NCBI GenBank assembly: GCA_963737745.1
Contig: CAVTTR010000008.1
Coordinates: 62,001 to 126,000 of the forward strand
Length of the DNA stretch: 64,000 bases
Direction: 5' to 3'
Source: Bog-473 sp963737745
GTDB lineage: Bacteria > Actinomycetota > Acidimicrobiia > Acidimicrobiales > RAAP-2
The position numbers were made by a program, and so were the translations under genes. Under the pieces are notes generated by a model. That model made no database searches, was not told the origin of the DNA, and was given only the letters and a program-made list of their open reading frames with translations. Every line of letters begins with the position of its first letter. Position 1 is the first letter of the stretch. Positions 35,954 through 44,943 of this stretch are shown here, in pieces.

Positions 35954-38900
35954 GCGGGCTCACTCTCGGGCTGGCGCTCCAGCTGGCGCTCGACCTTCTG
36001 GCTCACGACCTGCGAGGAGCCACCGGGGGCAATCGTCACGCCATAGAGCGCATCGCCCGTCTCCATGGTGCGCTTCTGGTGGCTGACGATGAGCAGTTGT
36101 GCCTCATGACGGAACTCGCGCACCAGGCCGAGGAAGCGGTGCAAGTTGACGTCGTCGAGCGCCGCCTCTACCTCGTCCATCAGATAGAACGGCGAGGGGC
36201 GGCTGCGGAAGACGGCGAAGAGGAAGGCCAGAGCGGCCATCGAGCGCTCGCCGCCCGAAAGCAGCGACACCCGGCGCACGTTGCGGCCGGCCGGCCGCAC
36301 CTCGATCTCCACCCCCGTATTGAGCAGATCCTCGGGCTCGGTCAGCACCATGCGACCCGTGCCACCGGGAAAGAGCAGCGCCACCAGGCTGGAGAAGTGT
36401 TCGTTGACGTCGGCCGCGGCCGCAGCGAAGGAGGTCATGATCTCGTGGTCCAGCGTGCGGACGACCTCGTGCAGCTCCCGCCGAGCGCCCCGCACGTCAT
36501 CGACCTGGGACTCGAGTTCCTTGTGGCGCTCCTCCAAGGTGGAGAGCTCTTCGAGCGCCAAGGGGTTCACCGGACCCAGCGCGGCCAGCTTGCGCTCCAG
36601 CTCTGACGCATGCGCCGGCAGCTTCGTGCCCTCGGGCACCTCGGGCATGGGCAGCCCAACCAGGTCCTCGGGCACCGTTCCCAACTCGCGTCCGATGTGC
36701 TCAGAGAGCGTCTCGGAACGCAGCGTTACCTCGTTCGTCTCGAGATCGAGGGCTCGGGTGCGCGAGCGAACCGCATCGAGGCGCTGCTCCGTCGTCTGGC
36801 GATCCTGGCGAAGTTGTTCCAGGCGAGCCCCCCCGGCCCGCACGGCATCGACCTGGTCCTGGTAGTCACCGCGCAGCGTGTCGAAGATGCCCTCGAGACG
36901 GGCTTGCTCCGCCGCCACGACCCCCTCCAGACGGGTGAGTGCGGTCCCTTCGGCTTCCAAGCGCTGGCGGCGCGAGGCTGCGGTGGCGCGCTCCTCGGCG
37001 TGACCGAGCAGGCGGCGCTCCACCTCGGCCTGGCGCTCGGCCAACACCCGGCGGCGCTCGGCCAGGGCGGCCACGCGCACCTCGTGCTCTTGGAAACGCT
37101 CGGCCACGGCCCGACGTCGCTCGGCCAAGGCACGCCAGGCCACCGCTGCTTCTTCGATCTCGGGGAGTGACTGGACTAAACGCTCGCGCTCGGCCTGCAC
37201 CGCGGCCAGCCTCTGGCCGGCCTCGATCAGAGACTGGCGCGCCGTCGCCAGCTCATCGCCCAACCGGCGCATCTCGTCCTCGGTTCGCTCCGCCTCGGTG
37301 GCGGCTGCGACCCGGGCCGACGCATGACGATCCACGGTCCGCTCGGCTTGCGTCAGCGCTTCGCGCGCCTCGGACAGTGCCGCCCGACAGCGGGCCAGCT
37401 CGGCCCGGGCCGCGTCAGCCAGGGCCGCGGCCTCGGTGCTGCGCCGCTGCGCCTCCTCCACGGCCGCCGCCGTGACCACGCTGGTCGACGAGCGCACCCG
37501 CCATCCGGTGGCGGCGAAGCGGTCCCCCTCGGGGGTCACCACAATGAGGTCGTCGCGCTCGAGGGAAAGGTCAATGGCCTCTTCCCACCCATCGACCCGG
37601 ACGGCATGGCCAATCAGCGCGTCGAGTACGGACTCGGCAATCGCTTGGCCGTGACGGGCCCGTACGTGGCTGCGCACGCTCTGGGCCCGTGAAGCAGGGG
37701 GGAGGGGATTCGATGGGACGGCGGCCAGCCCGTCGGCTCGGGGCGCCAACACGGCCCCCGTGACCCCCGCTCGCGCAGCGTGGCCAGGGCCTGATGGGCC
37801 GACTGGCGCCCATCGACCACGACCGCCGCCACGCCGGCCCCCGCCGCCGCTTCAAAGGCCGCCTCCCAGCCCTCGTCGATCTCCACCAAATCCAATAGCG
37901 AGCCGACCACGCCGTCGACGCCGCGCAAGAGCTCTCGGCCTCCCGCACCCTGGAGATCGCGCAAGGCCCTCTCCAGGGCTTCGGCGCGGGCTGCGCTGCG
38001 GTGGCGCGCCTGCTCCCGCTCATCCGCGACCCGCTGCGCCGTGTCGGCGGCCGATGACGCCGCCTCGAGCGCGGTCCGGGCCGTGGAGGCATCCGCCTCG
38101 AGGGTGGCCGTTGCGGCCTCCAGCGTGGATGATTCAGCCGCCAACAGGTCGGCCTTGACGGCGGTGGCGGCGTGACGCTGCTCGACCGCGGCGACCCGGG
38201 CTTCGAGAGCAGCCGCGTCTTGGCGTTCACGAGCCTCGGCCCGGCCCAGGGGCTCCGTGCGGGCCTGCACCTTGGCCAGGGCGTCATCGGGCGTGCGGGT
38301 GTCGTCGCCCAACACGCTGGCCCACCGCTCGCCGAGCGCATCCTCCTCGGACTCGAGCTGGCGGGCCTCGGCTTCGAGTTCGGCCGCACCCTGGTCAGTT
38401 GCGCTCTCCTCTGCGACCAGCGCGATCTCGCTGGCCAGGCGGGCGCCCTCGGCCTCGAGGGTGGAGACGACGTCGACGTCGGCCGCCGCGTCCAGGGCAG
38501 CCACGACGGCGCGGCCCCGCTCACGGAGCACGCCCGACGTACCGCGCGCCCGCTCGACCAACCCCTGCACCCGACCCAGCGCCCGCGCCAAGTCCTCCTC
38601 GCGGTGCGAGGAGAGCTCGGCCGACGTGGTGGAGGCTTCCGCATCGAGCGATTCGAGGGCGGCGTGCAGCTCACGCTCCTCCTCGTGACAGATGGTGAGG
38701 TTGTGCGCCGCGGCCCGGCGTCGGGCCGAAAGCTCGGCCAGCTCGGCTCCGGCCAGGTAGCGGCGGATGGTCAGCAGCTCTTTGGCCACGCTGTCGTGGG
38801 AGCGGGCGGCGGCGGCCTGGCGCTCCAGCGGGCGGATCTGCCGGCGCACCTCGCGCACCAGGTCCCCCAGGCGTTCGAGGTTCTCGGCCGTGCCGGCGAG

Positions 38901-39440
38901 CCGCCGCTCGGCCCGCTCGCGCCGACGCCGGTGCTTCAGCACCCCGGCCGCTTCCTCAATGATGGCCCGGCGGTCCTCGGGACGGGCGTTCAACACCGTG
39001 TCGAGCTGACCCTGGCCGATGATCATGTGCTGCTGGCGCCCCACGCCCGAGTCCGAAAGCAGCTCCTGGACGTCGAGCAGCCGGCAGGGCGCACCATTGA
39101 TGGCGTACTCACTGTCGCCCGAGCGGAAGAGGGTGCGGGTGATCGTGACTTCGGCCAGGTCGATGGGAAGCTTGCCCGAGGCATTGTCGATGGTCAGAGA
39201 GACCTCGGCCCGCCCCAGCGCCGGCCTCGAGGAGGTCCCGGCGAAGATCACATCCTCCATTTTTGCGGAGCGCAACGAACGCGGACCCTGGGCCCCGAGG
39301 ACCCAGGTGACCGCATCGACCACGTTCGACTTGCCGCTCCCGTTGGGACCGACCACGACGGTGATCCCCGGCTCGAATTCCAGCACCGTGGGGTCGGCGA
39401 ACGACTTGAACCCCTTCATGCTGAGCGACTTCAGGAACAT
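35950..39440 (-). CDS. smc: Chromosome partition protein SMC, one-base frameshift
   Basis: About 1163 residues when repaired. N-terminal Walker A GPNGSGKSNVVDAV, then GRQQHMIIGQGQLD, long coiled coils around a hinge (GVDGVVGSLLDLVEID and HAVRVDGWEEAIDL), and the C-terminal signature LSGGERSMAALAFLFAVF with YLMDEVEAALDD. The frame breaks at about 37750-37768, beside two C5 runs; adding one base restores TGAVLAPRADG. Both halves are otherwise perfect, so this is probably a consensus error. SMC with ScpAB organises the chromosome. Confidence 0.95.
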
Positions 39441-39468
39441 CGGGGCCGACCCTAGCGGCCTGGACGGC

Positions 39469-40368
39469 TCAGACTTGGCAGTGCTCGCAGAAGAAGGTCG
39501 AGCGGCCGCCGGTCTTGACCCGCACAATGGTGTTGCGGCAGCGGCGGCACGGCTGGCCCTCACGGTCATAGACCTGGTGTGAGCCCTGGAAGTCGCCGAT
39601 TTCGCCGAACAGGTCGCGATATTGCTCATCGGCCAACGAAGAGCCGCGGTGCTTGATGGCGTCGGCCAAAGTCTCGACGATGGCTCGATACAGCCGTCGC
39701 ACCTCGGTCGCCGTCAGCGTGTTCGCCGCCCGGTCGTAGCGCAGCCCCGCTTGGTAGAGCATCTCGTCGGAGTAGAGGTTGCCGATGCCGGCCGTGAAGC
39801 TCTGGTCCATCAGCATGGTCTTGATCCCCGCCTTGTGCTGGTGGAGCAAGAGCCCGAAGCGGTCCCAGCTCATCTGGTCCTCGACCGGGTCGAAACCCAG
39901 GTGGGCCAGTTCGGGAATGGCCTTGCGGATGGCGGCGCCGTCGCCGCCCGACGTGCCCGAGACCGGGCTGAAGGGGGTGCCGTCGGGCTTGAGGGGCGGC
40001 GTCGACACGAAAAGTTCCCCGAACGTGCGCGGATCGACGTAGCGCAGCTCGCCGCCCTGCGTGAAGGTGATGACCACGTGGGTGTGCTTGGGCTTGGGCT
40101 CTTTGCTCGACTTCACCCGCAGGAGCTGACCGCTCATCCCAAGATGCACGACCAGCGTGTCGCCGCTGTCCAGCGTCATCAGCAGGTACTTGCCCAAACG
40201 GCCCACCGACTTGATGGTGCGACCCTCGAGCGGGGTGCGGAAGTGCTTGGCCGAAGGGTGCCGGCGCACCGAGCGGCCGTTGGCCACCGAAACGGTCTTG
40301 ATCTTCTTGCCCGGCACCTCCCGAGAAAGGTCCTGTCGCAGCGTCTCTACTTCGGGTAACTCAGGCAT
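39469..40368 (-). CDS. mutM: Formamidopyrimidine-DNA glycosylase
   Basis: 299 residues. MPELPEVETLRQDL provides the catalytic Pro/Glu N-terminus; LGKYLLMTLDSG, HLGMSGQLL and DQSFTAGIGNLYSDEML (H2TH region) are typical, and the end is the zinc finger CRRCRNTIVRVK...FFCEHCQ. Removes 8-oxoguanine and other oxidised purines. Its ATG lies eight bases inside the rnc stop region. Confidence 0.97.
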   Translation of the reverse strand: MPELPEVETLRQDLSREVPGKKIKTVSVANGRSVRRHPSAKHFRTPLEGRTIKSVGRLGKYLLMTLDSGDTLVVHLGMSGQLLRVKSSKEPKPKHTHVVITFTQGGELRYVDPRTFGELFVSTPPLKPDGTPFSPVSGTSGGDGAAIRKAIPELAHLGFDPVEDQMSWDRFGLLLHQHKAGIKTMLMDQSFTAGIGNLYSDEMLYQAGLRYDRAANTLTATEVRRLYRAIVETLADAIKHRGSSLADEQYRDLFGEIGDFQGSHQVYDREGQPCRRCRNTIVRVKTGGRSTFFCEHCQV

Positions 40369-41089
40369 TCTGCAGACCCTCCCAGGCGTTGCGCGCCGCT
40401 TCCTGTTCGGCATCCTTCTTGGACCGCCCCACGCCGACGCCCAACCGGACGCCCCCCACGAACACCTCGGCCGCGTAGGCCCGTTCGTGATCGGGTCCCG
40501 ACCCGACCACCACATAGCGGGGCGGGGCCCCTCCGTCATGGACCGCCTTTTCTTGCAGGCGGCTCTTGTGATCGAAGTCGTCGGGCTCCTCGGCGGCCCG
40601 GGCAATGGCGTCGCTGAGCTCACGGAGAACGAGGACCTCGGCGGCGTCCCACCCCGCATCGAGGTAGACCGCACCCAGAATCGCCTCGAAGGCGTCGGCC
40701 AGGATGGAGGCCTTCGTCCGGCCACCGGACGTCTCCTCGCCGCGGCCCAGGAGCAAGACCTCTCCCACCTCGAGCCGCTCGGCCACCTGGGCCAGCACGC
40801 GTGCGTTCACCACGGCAGAACGCACCTTGGCCAGCATGCCCTCGGGGAAGTCGGGGAAACGCTCGTAGCTGTAGCGGGCCACCACGAGCCCGAGCACGGC
40901 ATCGCCCAGGAACTCGAGTCGTTCGTTGGAAGGCGCACCGCCCTCCTGCTCGCCGCACCAGCTGCGATGGGCGAGCGCGTGCTGCAGAAGGCTGATGTCG
41001 CCGAAGTCGTGGCCCAAGCGCTCGGCAAGCTTGGCCGCCCCTTCGGCGCCAGCGTCACCCCGCCTCGAGCTTGGCGTAGACGTAGTCAA
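40361..41089 (-). CDS. rnc: Ribonuclease III, uncertain start
   Basis: About 230-242 residues. The catalytic signature NERLEFLGDAVLGLVVARY, then KASILADAFEAILGAVYLD with acidic ligands, and a C-terminal dsRNA-binding domain (DHKSRLQEKAVHDGG through KKDAEQEAARNAW). The literal frame has no ATG/GTG near the expected start; TTG at 41089 lies inside acpP. A GTG overlapping the acpP stop at 41058 (GTGA) is more natural but needs one additional C near 41047. Processes rRNA and double-stranded transcripts. Confidence 0.92.
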   Translation of the reverse strand: MTTSTPSSRRGDAGAEGAAKLAERLGHDFGDISLLQHALAHRSWCGEQEGGAPSNERLEFLGDAVLGLVVARYSYERFPDFPEGMLAKVRSAVVNARVLAQVAERLEVGEVLLLGRGEETSGGRTKASILADAFEAILGAVYLDAGWDAAEVLVLRELSDAIARAAEEPDDFDHKSRLQEKAVHDGGAPPRYVVVGSGPDHERAYAAEVFVGGVRLGVGVGRSKKDAEQEAARNAWEGLQNA

Positions 41090-41351
41090 CAGCGTCTCGG
41101 ACGGTGCGCAGGTCTTCAAGGTCTTCATCATCGATGCGGAACCCGACGGTCCGCTCCCCCAATTCTTCTTCCAGCCCCTCGACCAACTCGATGAGCGCGA
41201 GTGAATCAGCGTCGAGATCCTCGACGAAGGACGCCCCCTCGGTGATCGTCGAGGGATCGGCCTCCAAGATGTCGGCCAGCTGGTCACGGATAAGTGCGAA
41301 CACCCCGTTACGGTCGAGCGGTCCCTGGTTGGTGTGGGTTTCGGCAGGCAC
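41055..41351 (-). CDS. acpP: Acyl carrier protein
   Basis: 98 residues, slightly longer than usual because of N- and C-terminal additions. The phosphopantetheine site is DADSLALIELVEGLEEELG (Ser about 54). AGGAG lies upstream of the chosen GTG. Located between plsX and rnc as in many bacteria. The helix III region (DDEDLEDLRTVRDAVDYV) is normal. Confidence 0.93.
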   Translation of the reverse strand: MPAETHTNQGPLDRNGVFALIRDQLADILEADPSTITEGASFVEDLDADSLALIELVEGLEEELGERTVGFRIDDEDLEDLRTVRDAVDYVYAKLEAG

Positions 41352-41455
41352 TGGCACTCCTGGGTCGGGGTCTTTGCGTACGCAGTTCGATAGCAACGGC
41401 CATGCTACCGGTTTTTTGGCCTCGACCACTCGGATAGCCGCTCTGAACTGGTCTT

Positions 41456-42544
41456 TTATGCCTCCTGCGGCGGACGGATCGCCGCCGCCACCTGGTCGGC
41501 CAAACCCAGGGTGGCGCACTCGTAGGCCACCTTCACCGCATTGACGATCGCCGTCGCATTGGATGACCCGTGGCTGATCACGCACACCCCGTCGAGGCCC
41601 AGCAACATGGCGCCGCCGGTGTTCTCCGGCTCGAACTGCGAGGCCAGTGGCAGCAGGTGCGGTAACAGCACGTCGGCCGCCGCTCTGGTGGCGTCGTCGA
41701 GCATGAAGACCCCGGTCACCACGTCGAAGAGAAAGCGCAGGGAGCCCTCGAGAGCCTTGAGGGCCACGTTGCCCGTGAAGCCGTCGGTGACGACAACGTC
41801 GGCCGGTGAGGGCAACAGATCCCGACCCTCGAGATTGCCCACGAACTCGAACCCGAACTTGGCCCCGTCGCCGTCCCCGTCTCCGTCGCCTCCTTCAACG
41901 CCGTTGCCAGCGGCGGCTCGGCCCGCGGCGAGGAGGGCGTGCGTCTCCTTGACCAGGGGCGTGCCCTTGGTGGGCTCCTCTCCGATCGAGAGCAGCCCGA
42001 CGGTGGGCGAGATGGTGCCGAAGCGTGCGGCCGCGTAGGCCGCGCCCATCTGGGCGAACTGCACGAGCATGGCCGGGGTGCACTCGGCATTGGCGCCGGC
42101 GTCGACCAGGACGGCCGGGGCACGGCCGAGTCGCGGCAACGGCGTGGCGATGCAGGGCCGGACGACCCCGGGCAGGCGGCCCATGCGCAGCAGGGCTGCC
42201 GCCATGGTGGCTCCGGTGTTGCCCGCGCTCACCATGGCTGAGGCCTGGCCGTCGCGCACCAGTTCAGCGGCCCGCACGAGGGACGAATCCTTCTTGCGGC
42301 GCACCCCGCCCGCCGGATCCTCGTCCATGGCGATGACCTCGGTACAGGCCACCAGGGGCAGTCCGAAGGTGTCGCCCACCTGGTCGGGTGGCCCTACCAG
42401 TACCACGGGAATGCCGTTTTCCTCGGCGACGCGCCGGGCCCCTTCGACGATCTCCCCCGGTGACTTGTCACCGCCCATGGCGTCGATCGCCACGGGCAAT
42501 GTGGCCAGCGCCGCTGTAGTCGGACGCTCGCCCCGTCGGCTCAA
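41456..42544 (-). CDS. plsX: Phosphate acyltransferase PlsX
   Basis: 362 residues. Makes acyl-phosphate from acyl-ACP for phospholipid synthesis. Conserved: VAIDAMGGDKSPGEIVEGA, VSAGNTGATMAAALL, VLVDAGANAECTPAML, LLSIGEEPTKGT and VTDGFTGNVALKALEG. A Gly/Asp repeat (EGGDGDGDGDGAK) is inserted before KFGFEFVGNLEGRD. TTG start two bases after the rpmF stop. Confidence 0.96.
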   Translation of the reverse strand: MSRRGERPTTAALATLPVAIDAMGGDKSPGEIVEGARRVAEENGIPVVLVGPPDQVGDTFGLPLVACTEVIAMDEDPAGGVRRKKDSSLVRAAELVRDGQASAMVSAGNTGATMAAALLRMGRLPGVVRPCIATPLPRLGRAPAVLVDAGANAECTPAMLVQFAQMGAAYAAARFGTISPTVGLLSIGEEPTKGTPLVKETHALLAAGRAAAGNGVEGGDGDGDGDGAKFGFEFVGNLEGRDLLPSPADVVVTDGFTGNVALKALEGSLRFLFDVVTGVFMLDDATRAAADVLLPHLLPLASQFEPENTGGAMLLGLDGVCVISHGSSNATAIVNAVKVAYECATLGLADQVAAAIRPPQEA

Positions 42545-42545
42545 A

Positions 42546-42725
42546 TCAGTCGACCTCTACGGCTTGACGCCCCTTGTACCACCCACAGCTGGGGCACACC
42601 ACGTGCGGTGTCTTGGCGGCCTGGCAGTGAGGGCACACGCTGCGCGGCGGACGGCGCAGTACCCAGTTGGCGGCCTGGCGACTACGCCCTTTGGCCTTGG
42701 AGGTCTTCTTCTTCGGGACAGCCAT
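42546..42725 (-). CDS. rpmF: 50S ribosomal protein L32
   Basis: 59 residues: MAVPKKKTSKAKGRSRQA, WVLRRPPRSVCPHCQ and VVCPSCGWYKGRQAVEV. The paired C-x2-C motifs mark the zinc-binding form. The usual DUF177-rpmF-plsX order is kept. It is shorter than the cut-off of simple gene finders but certain by sequence. Confidence 0.97.
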   Translation of the reverse strand: MAVPKKKTSKAKGRSRQAANWVLRRPPRSVCPHCQAAKTPHVVCPSCGWYKGRQAVEVD

Positions 42726-42783
42726 CGTGGGTCTCCAACGATCGGATCGGGGTGGGCCGGACGGGCCGACCGCTCAGGGTCAG

Positions 42784-43308
42784 CTACCGGAGCACGTCGA
42801 GGTTAGCCCAACGGGGGTCCACCGGGACAACGCAGCCGCACTCCGCCTCGTTGCGGTCGGCCCCGCACTGCGGGCACAGACCCTTGCAGTCGTCCCGGCA
42901 CAGGGGCGCCATCGGGAGCTCGAGCACGATGGCGTCACGTACCAACGGGCCCAGGTCGATGGTGTCGTCGACGATCGGGTACAGGTCGTCTTCAGCGATC
43001 GGTGCGTCGCCGAAGCGCTCGCTCACCGCGATCGTCAGCTCACCGCCGACCGGGACGGCACAACGCCGGCATATCCCGACCCAGGGCGCCCGCACGGTGC
43101 CCGCGGCGTCGATGCCGCCACTGAAGGGGCGCAGCGTGATGTCGACCTCGGCTTCCGCGTCGAGGGGGACCACGCTGCGGCCCGGGTCGATGCCCATCTC
43201 GTCGAGGGGTCCGGCCAGTTCGACGGGACCCCGGCGCACTTCGTGCGACACCGCACCGGGATTGCGCCGAAGCCGCGCCACGTGAACGATGAACGGGTCG
43301 GCTGCCAT
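42784..43308 (-). CDS. DUF177/YceD family protein
   Basis: 174 residues. Conserved YceD/DUF177 C-terminus: LCRDDCKGLCPQCGADRNEAECGC, with cysteine pairs; the central CRRCAVPVGGEL adds another. Linked to 23S rRNA accumulation in other bacteria. The ATG overlaps the preceding stop by one base (TGATG). Confidence 0.93.
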   Translation of the reverse strand: MAADPFIVHVARLRRNPGAVSHEVRRGPVELAGPLDEMGIDPGRSVVPLDAEAEVDITLRPFSGGIDAAGTVRAPWVGICRRCAVPVGGELTIAVSERFGDAPIAEDDLYPIVDDTIDLGPLVRDAIVLELPMAPLCRDDCKGLCPQCGADRNEAECGCVVPVDPRWANLDVLR

Positions 43309-43877
43309 CAGGACACGTCCTGATCGAAGAAGCCGTCCTCCTCCGTGTGGCCGCCCGGGCGCGTGTTCTCTTGCGCGACCGGGGCCGGCGGGGGCGGGGA
43401 CGCCAGCTTGGCCCGTCCGGACTGCACCGTCCTGGTGAGCCGGTCCAGCACGATCTCCATCCCGGCCAGCTTCTGGTCGCAAAAGTCCTCGGCCTCGTGG
43501 CGCATGGTGCGGGCCTCGTCGTTGGCGTCATCGAGAATGCGCTGGGCCACCGAATTGGCCTGGCGCACGATCTCGGTGCGCTGCACCATGCGCTCGGCCT
43601 GCGCCCGCACCTCCTCCATCAGCGTCTCGGCCTCCCGGGTCCGTTCGGCCAGGAACTCCTCGCGCTCGCGCAGGAGCCAGCGGGCCTGGCGCAACTCGTC
43701 GGGCAGGCGGTCCAAGGCGGTGCGCAGGAGACCCACGACCTCTTCGCGCGAGACGATGACCGAGGAGGAAAGCGGCATCGACTTGGCGCCGTTGACGATC
43801 TCGAGCACCTGGGAGATGACCGCTTCGGCGCTCACGTCCTGCTCTGATTCCTCAATATCGAGATACTGGTCCGTCAC
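43308..43877 (-). CDS. SepIVA-like DivIVA-type coiled-coil protein
   Basis: 189 residues. A central coiled coil (about residues 48-140: LRQARWLLREREEFLAERTREAETLMEEVRAQAERMVQR) resembles DivIVA/SepIVA proteins. In mycobacteria the SepIVA gene sits in the same position beside DUF177 and rnc, where it takes part in septation. The tail is Pro/Gly-rich. Coupled to coaD (GTGA) and DUF177. Gene finders often mislabel it ATP synthase subunit b. Confidence 0.8.
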   Translation of the reverse strand: MTDQYLDIEESEQDVSAEAVISQVLEIVNGAKSMPLSSSVIVSREEVVGLLRTALDRLPDELRQARWLLREREEFLAERTREAETLMEEVRAQAERMVQRTEIVRQANSVAQRILDDANDEARTMRHEAEDFCDQKLAGMEIVLDRLTRTVQSGRAKLASPPPPAPVAQENTRPGGHTEEDGFFDQDVS

Positions 43878-44371
43878 TCTTCGCCCCCCTTCTCGCCCTT
43901 GAACTTCATATCGAGATGCTCGGCCACGATCTTGGGGACGAAGGCCGAAACGTCGCCCCCGAAATGGGCCACCTCGCGCACCAGCTTGGAGTGAATGAAG
44001 GAGTACTGCGAGCTGGTCGGAATGAAGATCGTCTCGACTCCCGAGAGGTGGTGATTCATCTGCGCCATCTGCATTTCGGTCTCGAAGTCCGAGACGGCGC
44101 GCAGACCTCGCACGATGGCCGAGGCCCCGACGTCGCGTGCCACGTTCACCAACAGGGTGGACACCGAGACGATCCGTACCGCCGGGAGATGGGCGGTGAC
44201 GGCCTCGAGCATGCTCTTGCGCTCTTCGAGATCGAACAGGGCCAAGCTCTTCTGGGGGTTGCGAAGGGCGGCCACGACCACCTCATCGAAGAGGCGGCTG
44301 GCCCGCTCCACGATTTCGAGATGCCCGTTATGAAAGGGGTCGAACGAGCCGGGGAAAAGACCTACCTTCAC
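43874..44371 (-). CDS. coaD: Phosphopantetheine adenylyltransferase
   Basis: 165 residues. MKVGLFPGSFDPFHNGHLEIVERA contains the T/HxGH nucleotidyl-transfer motif; IVRGLRAVSDFETEMQMAQMN and TSSQYSFIHSKLVREVAHFGG are diagnostic. Catalyses the penultimate step of coenzyme A synthesis. GTG start overlapping the rsmD stop. Confidence 0.97.
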   Translation of the reverse strand: MKVGLFPGSFDPFHNGHLEIVERASRLFDEVVVAALRNPQKSLALFDLEERKSMLEAVTAHLPAVRIVSVSTLLVNVARDVGASAIVRGLRAVSDFETEMQMAQMNHHLSGVETIFIPTSSQYSFIHSKLVREVAHFGGDVSAFVPKIVAEHLDMKFKGEKGGEE

Positions 44372-44898
44372 GAGCTGGGTCCGCTGCGATGAGCCACGGT
44401 CACGAGCGTACCGCCGTACCGGCGTTCTCTTGCGACCATCCAGCCCTCGGGCAAGGTCACCGGCGACGCCGACTCGAGCACAGCCGTCTCAGCCCGCAAA
44501 AGCGAGAGCAGTTCGGGCCAGGACTCGAACGAGTACGGCGGGTCGCAGAGGGCCAGATCGAACGAGGGCGCTCCGGCCAGCCAGCCGGGCAGGGCGGCCC
44601 GCACGATGGTGATCGGCTCGTCACTCAGCCCGACCGACGCCAGGTTGGTCCGCACCGCTTCGAGCGCACCCGCGTCCTGGTCGACGAACGTGGCCGACAC
44701 CGCGCCGCGGGAGAGCGCCTCGAGCCCGAGCGCCCCGCTCCCGCAGAACAGGTCGACCACGCTGAGGCCATCGACGCCGCCTCGCGAGCCGAGAATGTCG
44801 AAGATCGACTCACGCACCCGATCCGAGGTGGGGCGCACGGCCGCCGGCAACTTGGCCGCCAGTCGCCTGCCCCGGCTCCGACCTCCGATGACACGCAC
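44368..44898 (-). CDS. rsmD: 16S rRNA (guanine966-N2)-methyltransferase
   Basis: 176 residues. MRVIGGRSRGRRL, RPTSDRVRESIFDIL, VDLFCGSGALGLEALSRGA (SAM motif I) and the catalytic LCDPPYSFESW (N-P-P-Y type motif IV, here DPPY). Coupled to coaD, the usual neighbour. Confidence 0.96.
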   Translation of the reverse strand: MRVIGGRSRGRRLAAKLPAAVRPTSDRVRESIFDILGSRGGVDGLSVVDLFCGSGALGLEALSRGAVSATFVDQDAGALEAVRTNLASVGLSDEPITIVRAALPGWLAGAPSFDLALCDPPYSFESWPELLSLLRAETAVLESASPVTLPEGWMVARERRYGGTLVTVAHRSGPSS

Positions 44899-44943
44899 TC
44901 GGGCCAGGGTAGATCACCGGGCACCGGCTCAACTCTTGCCGGC

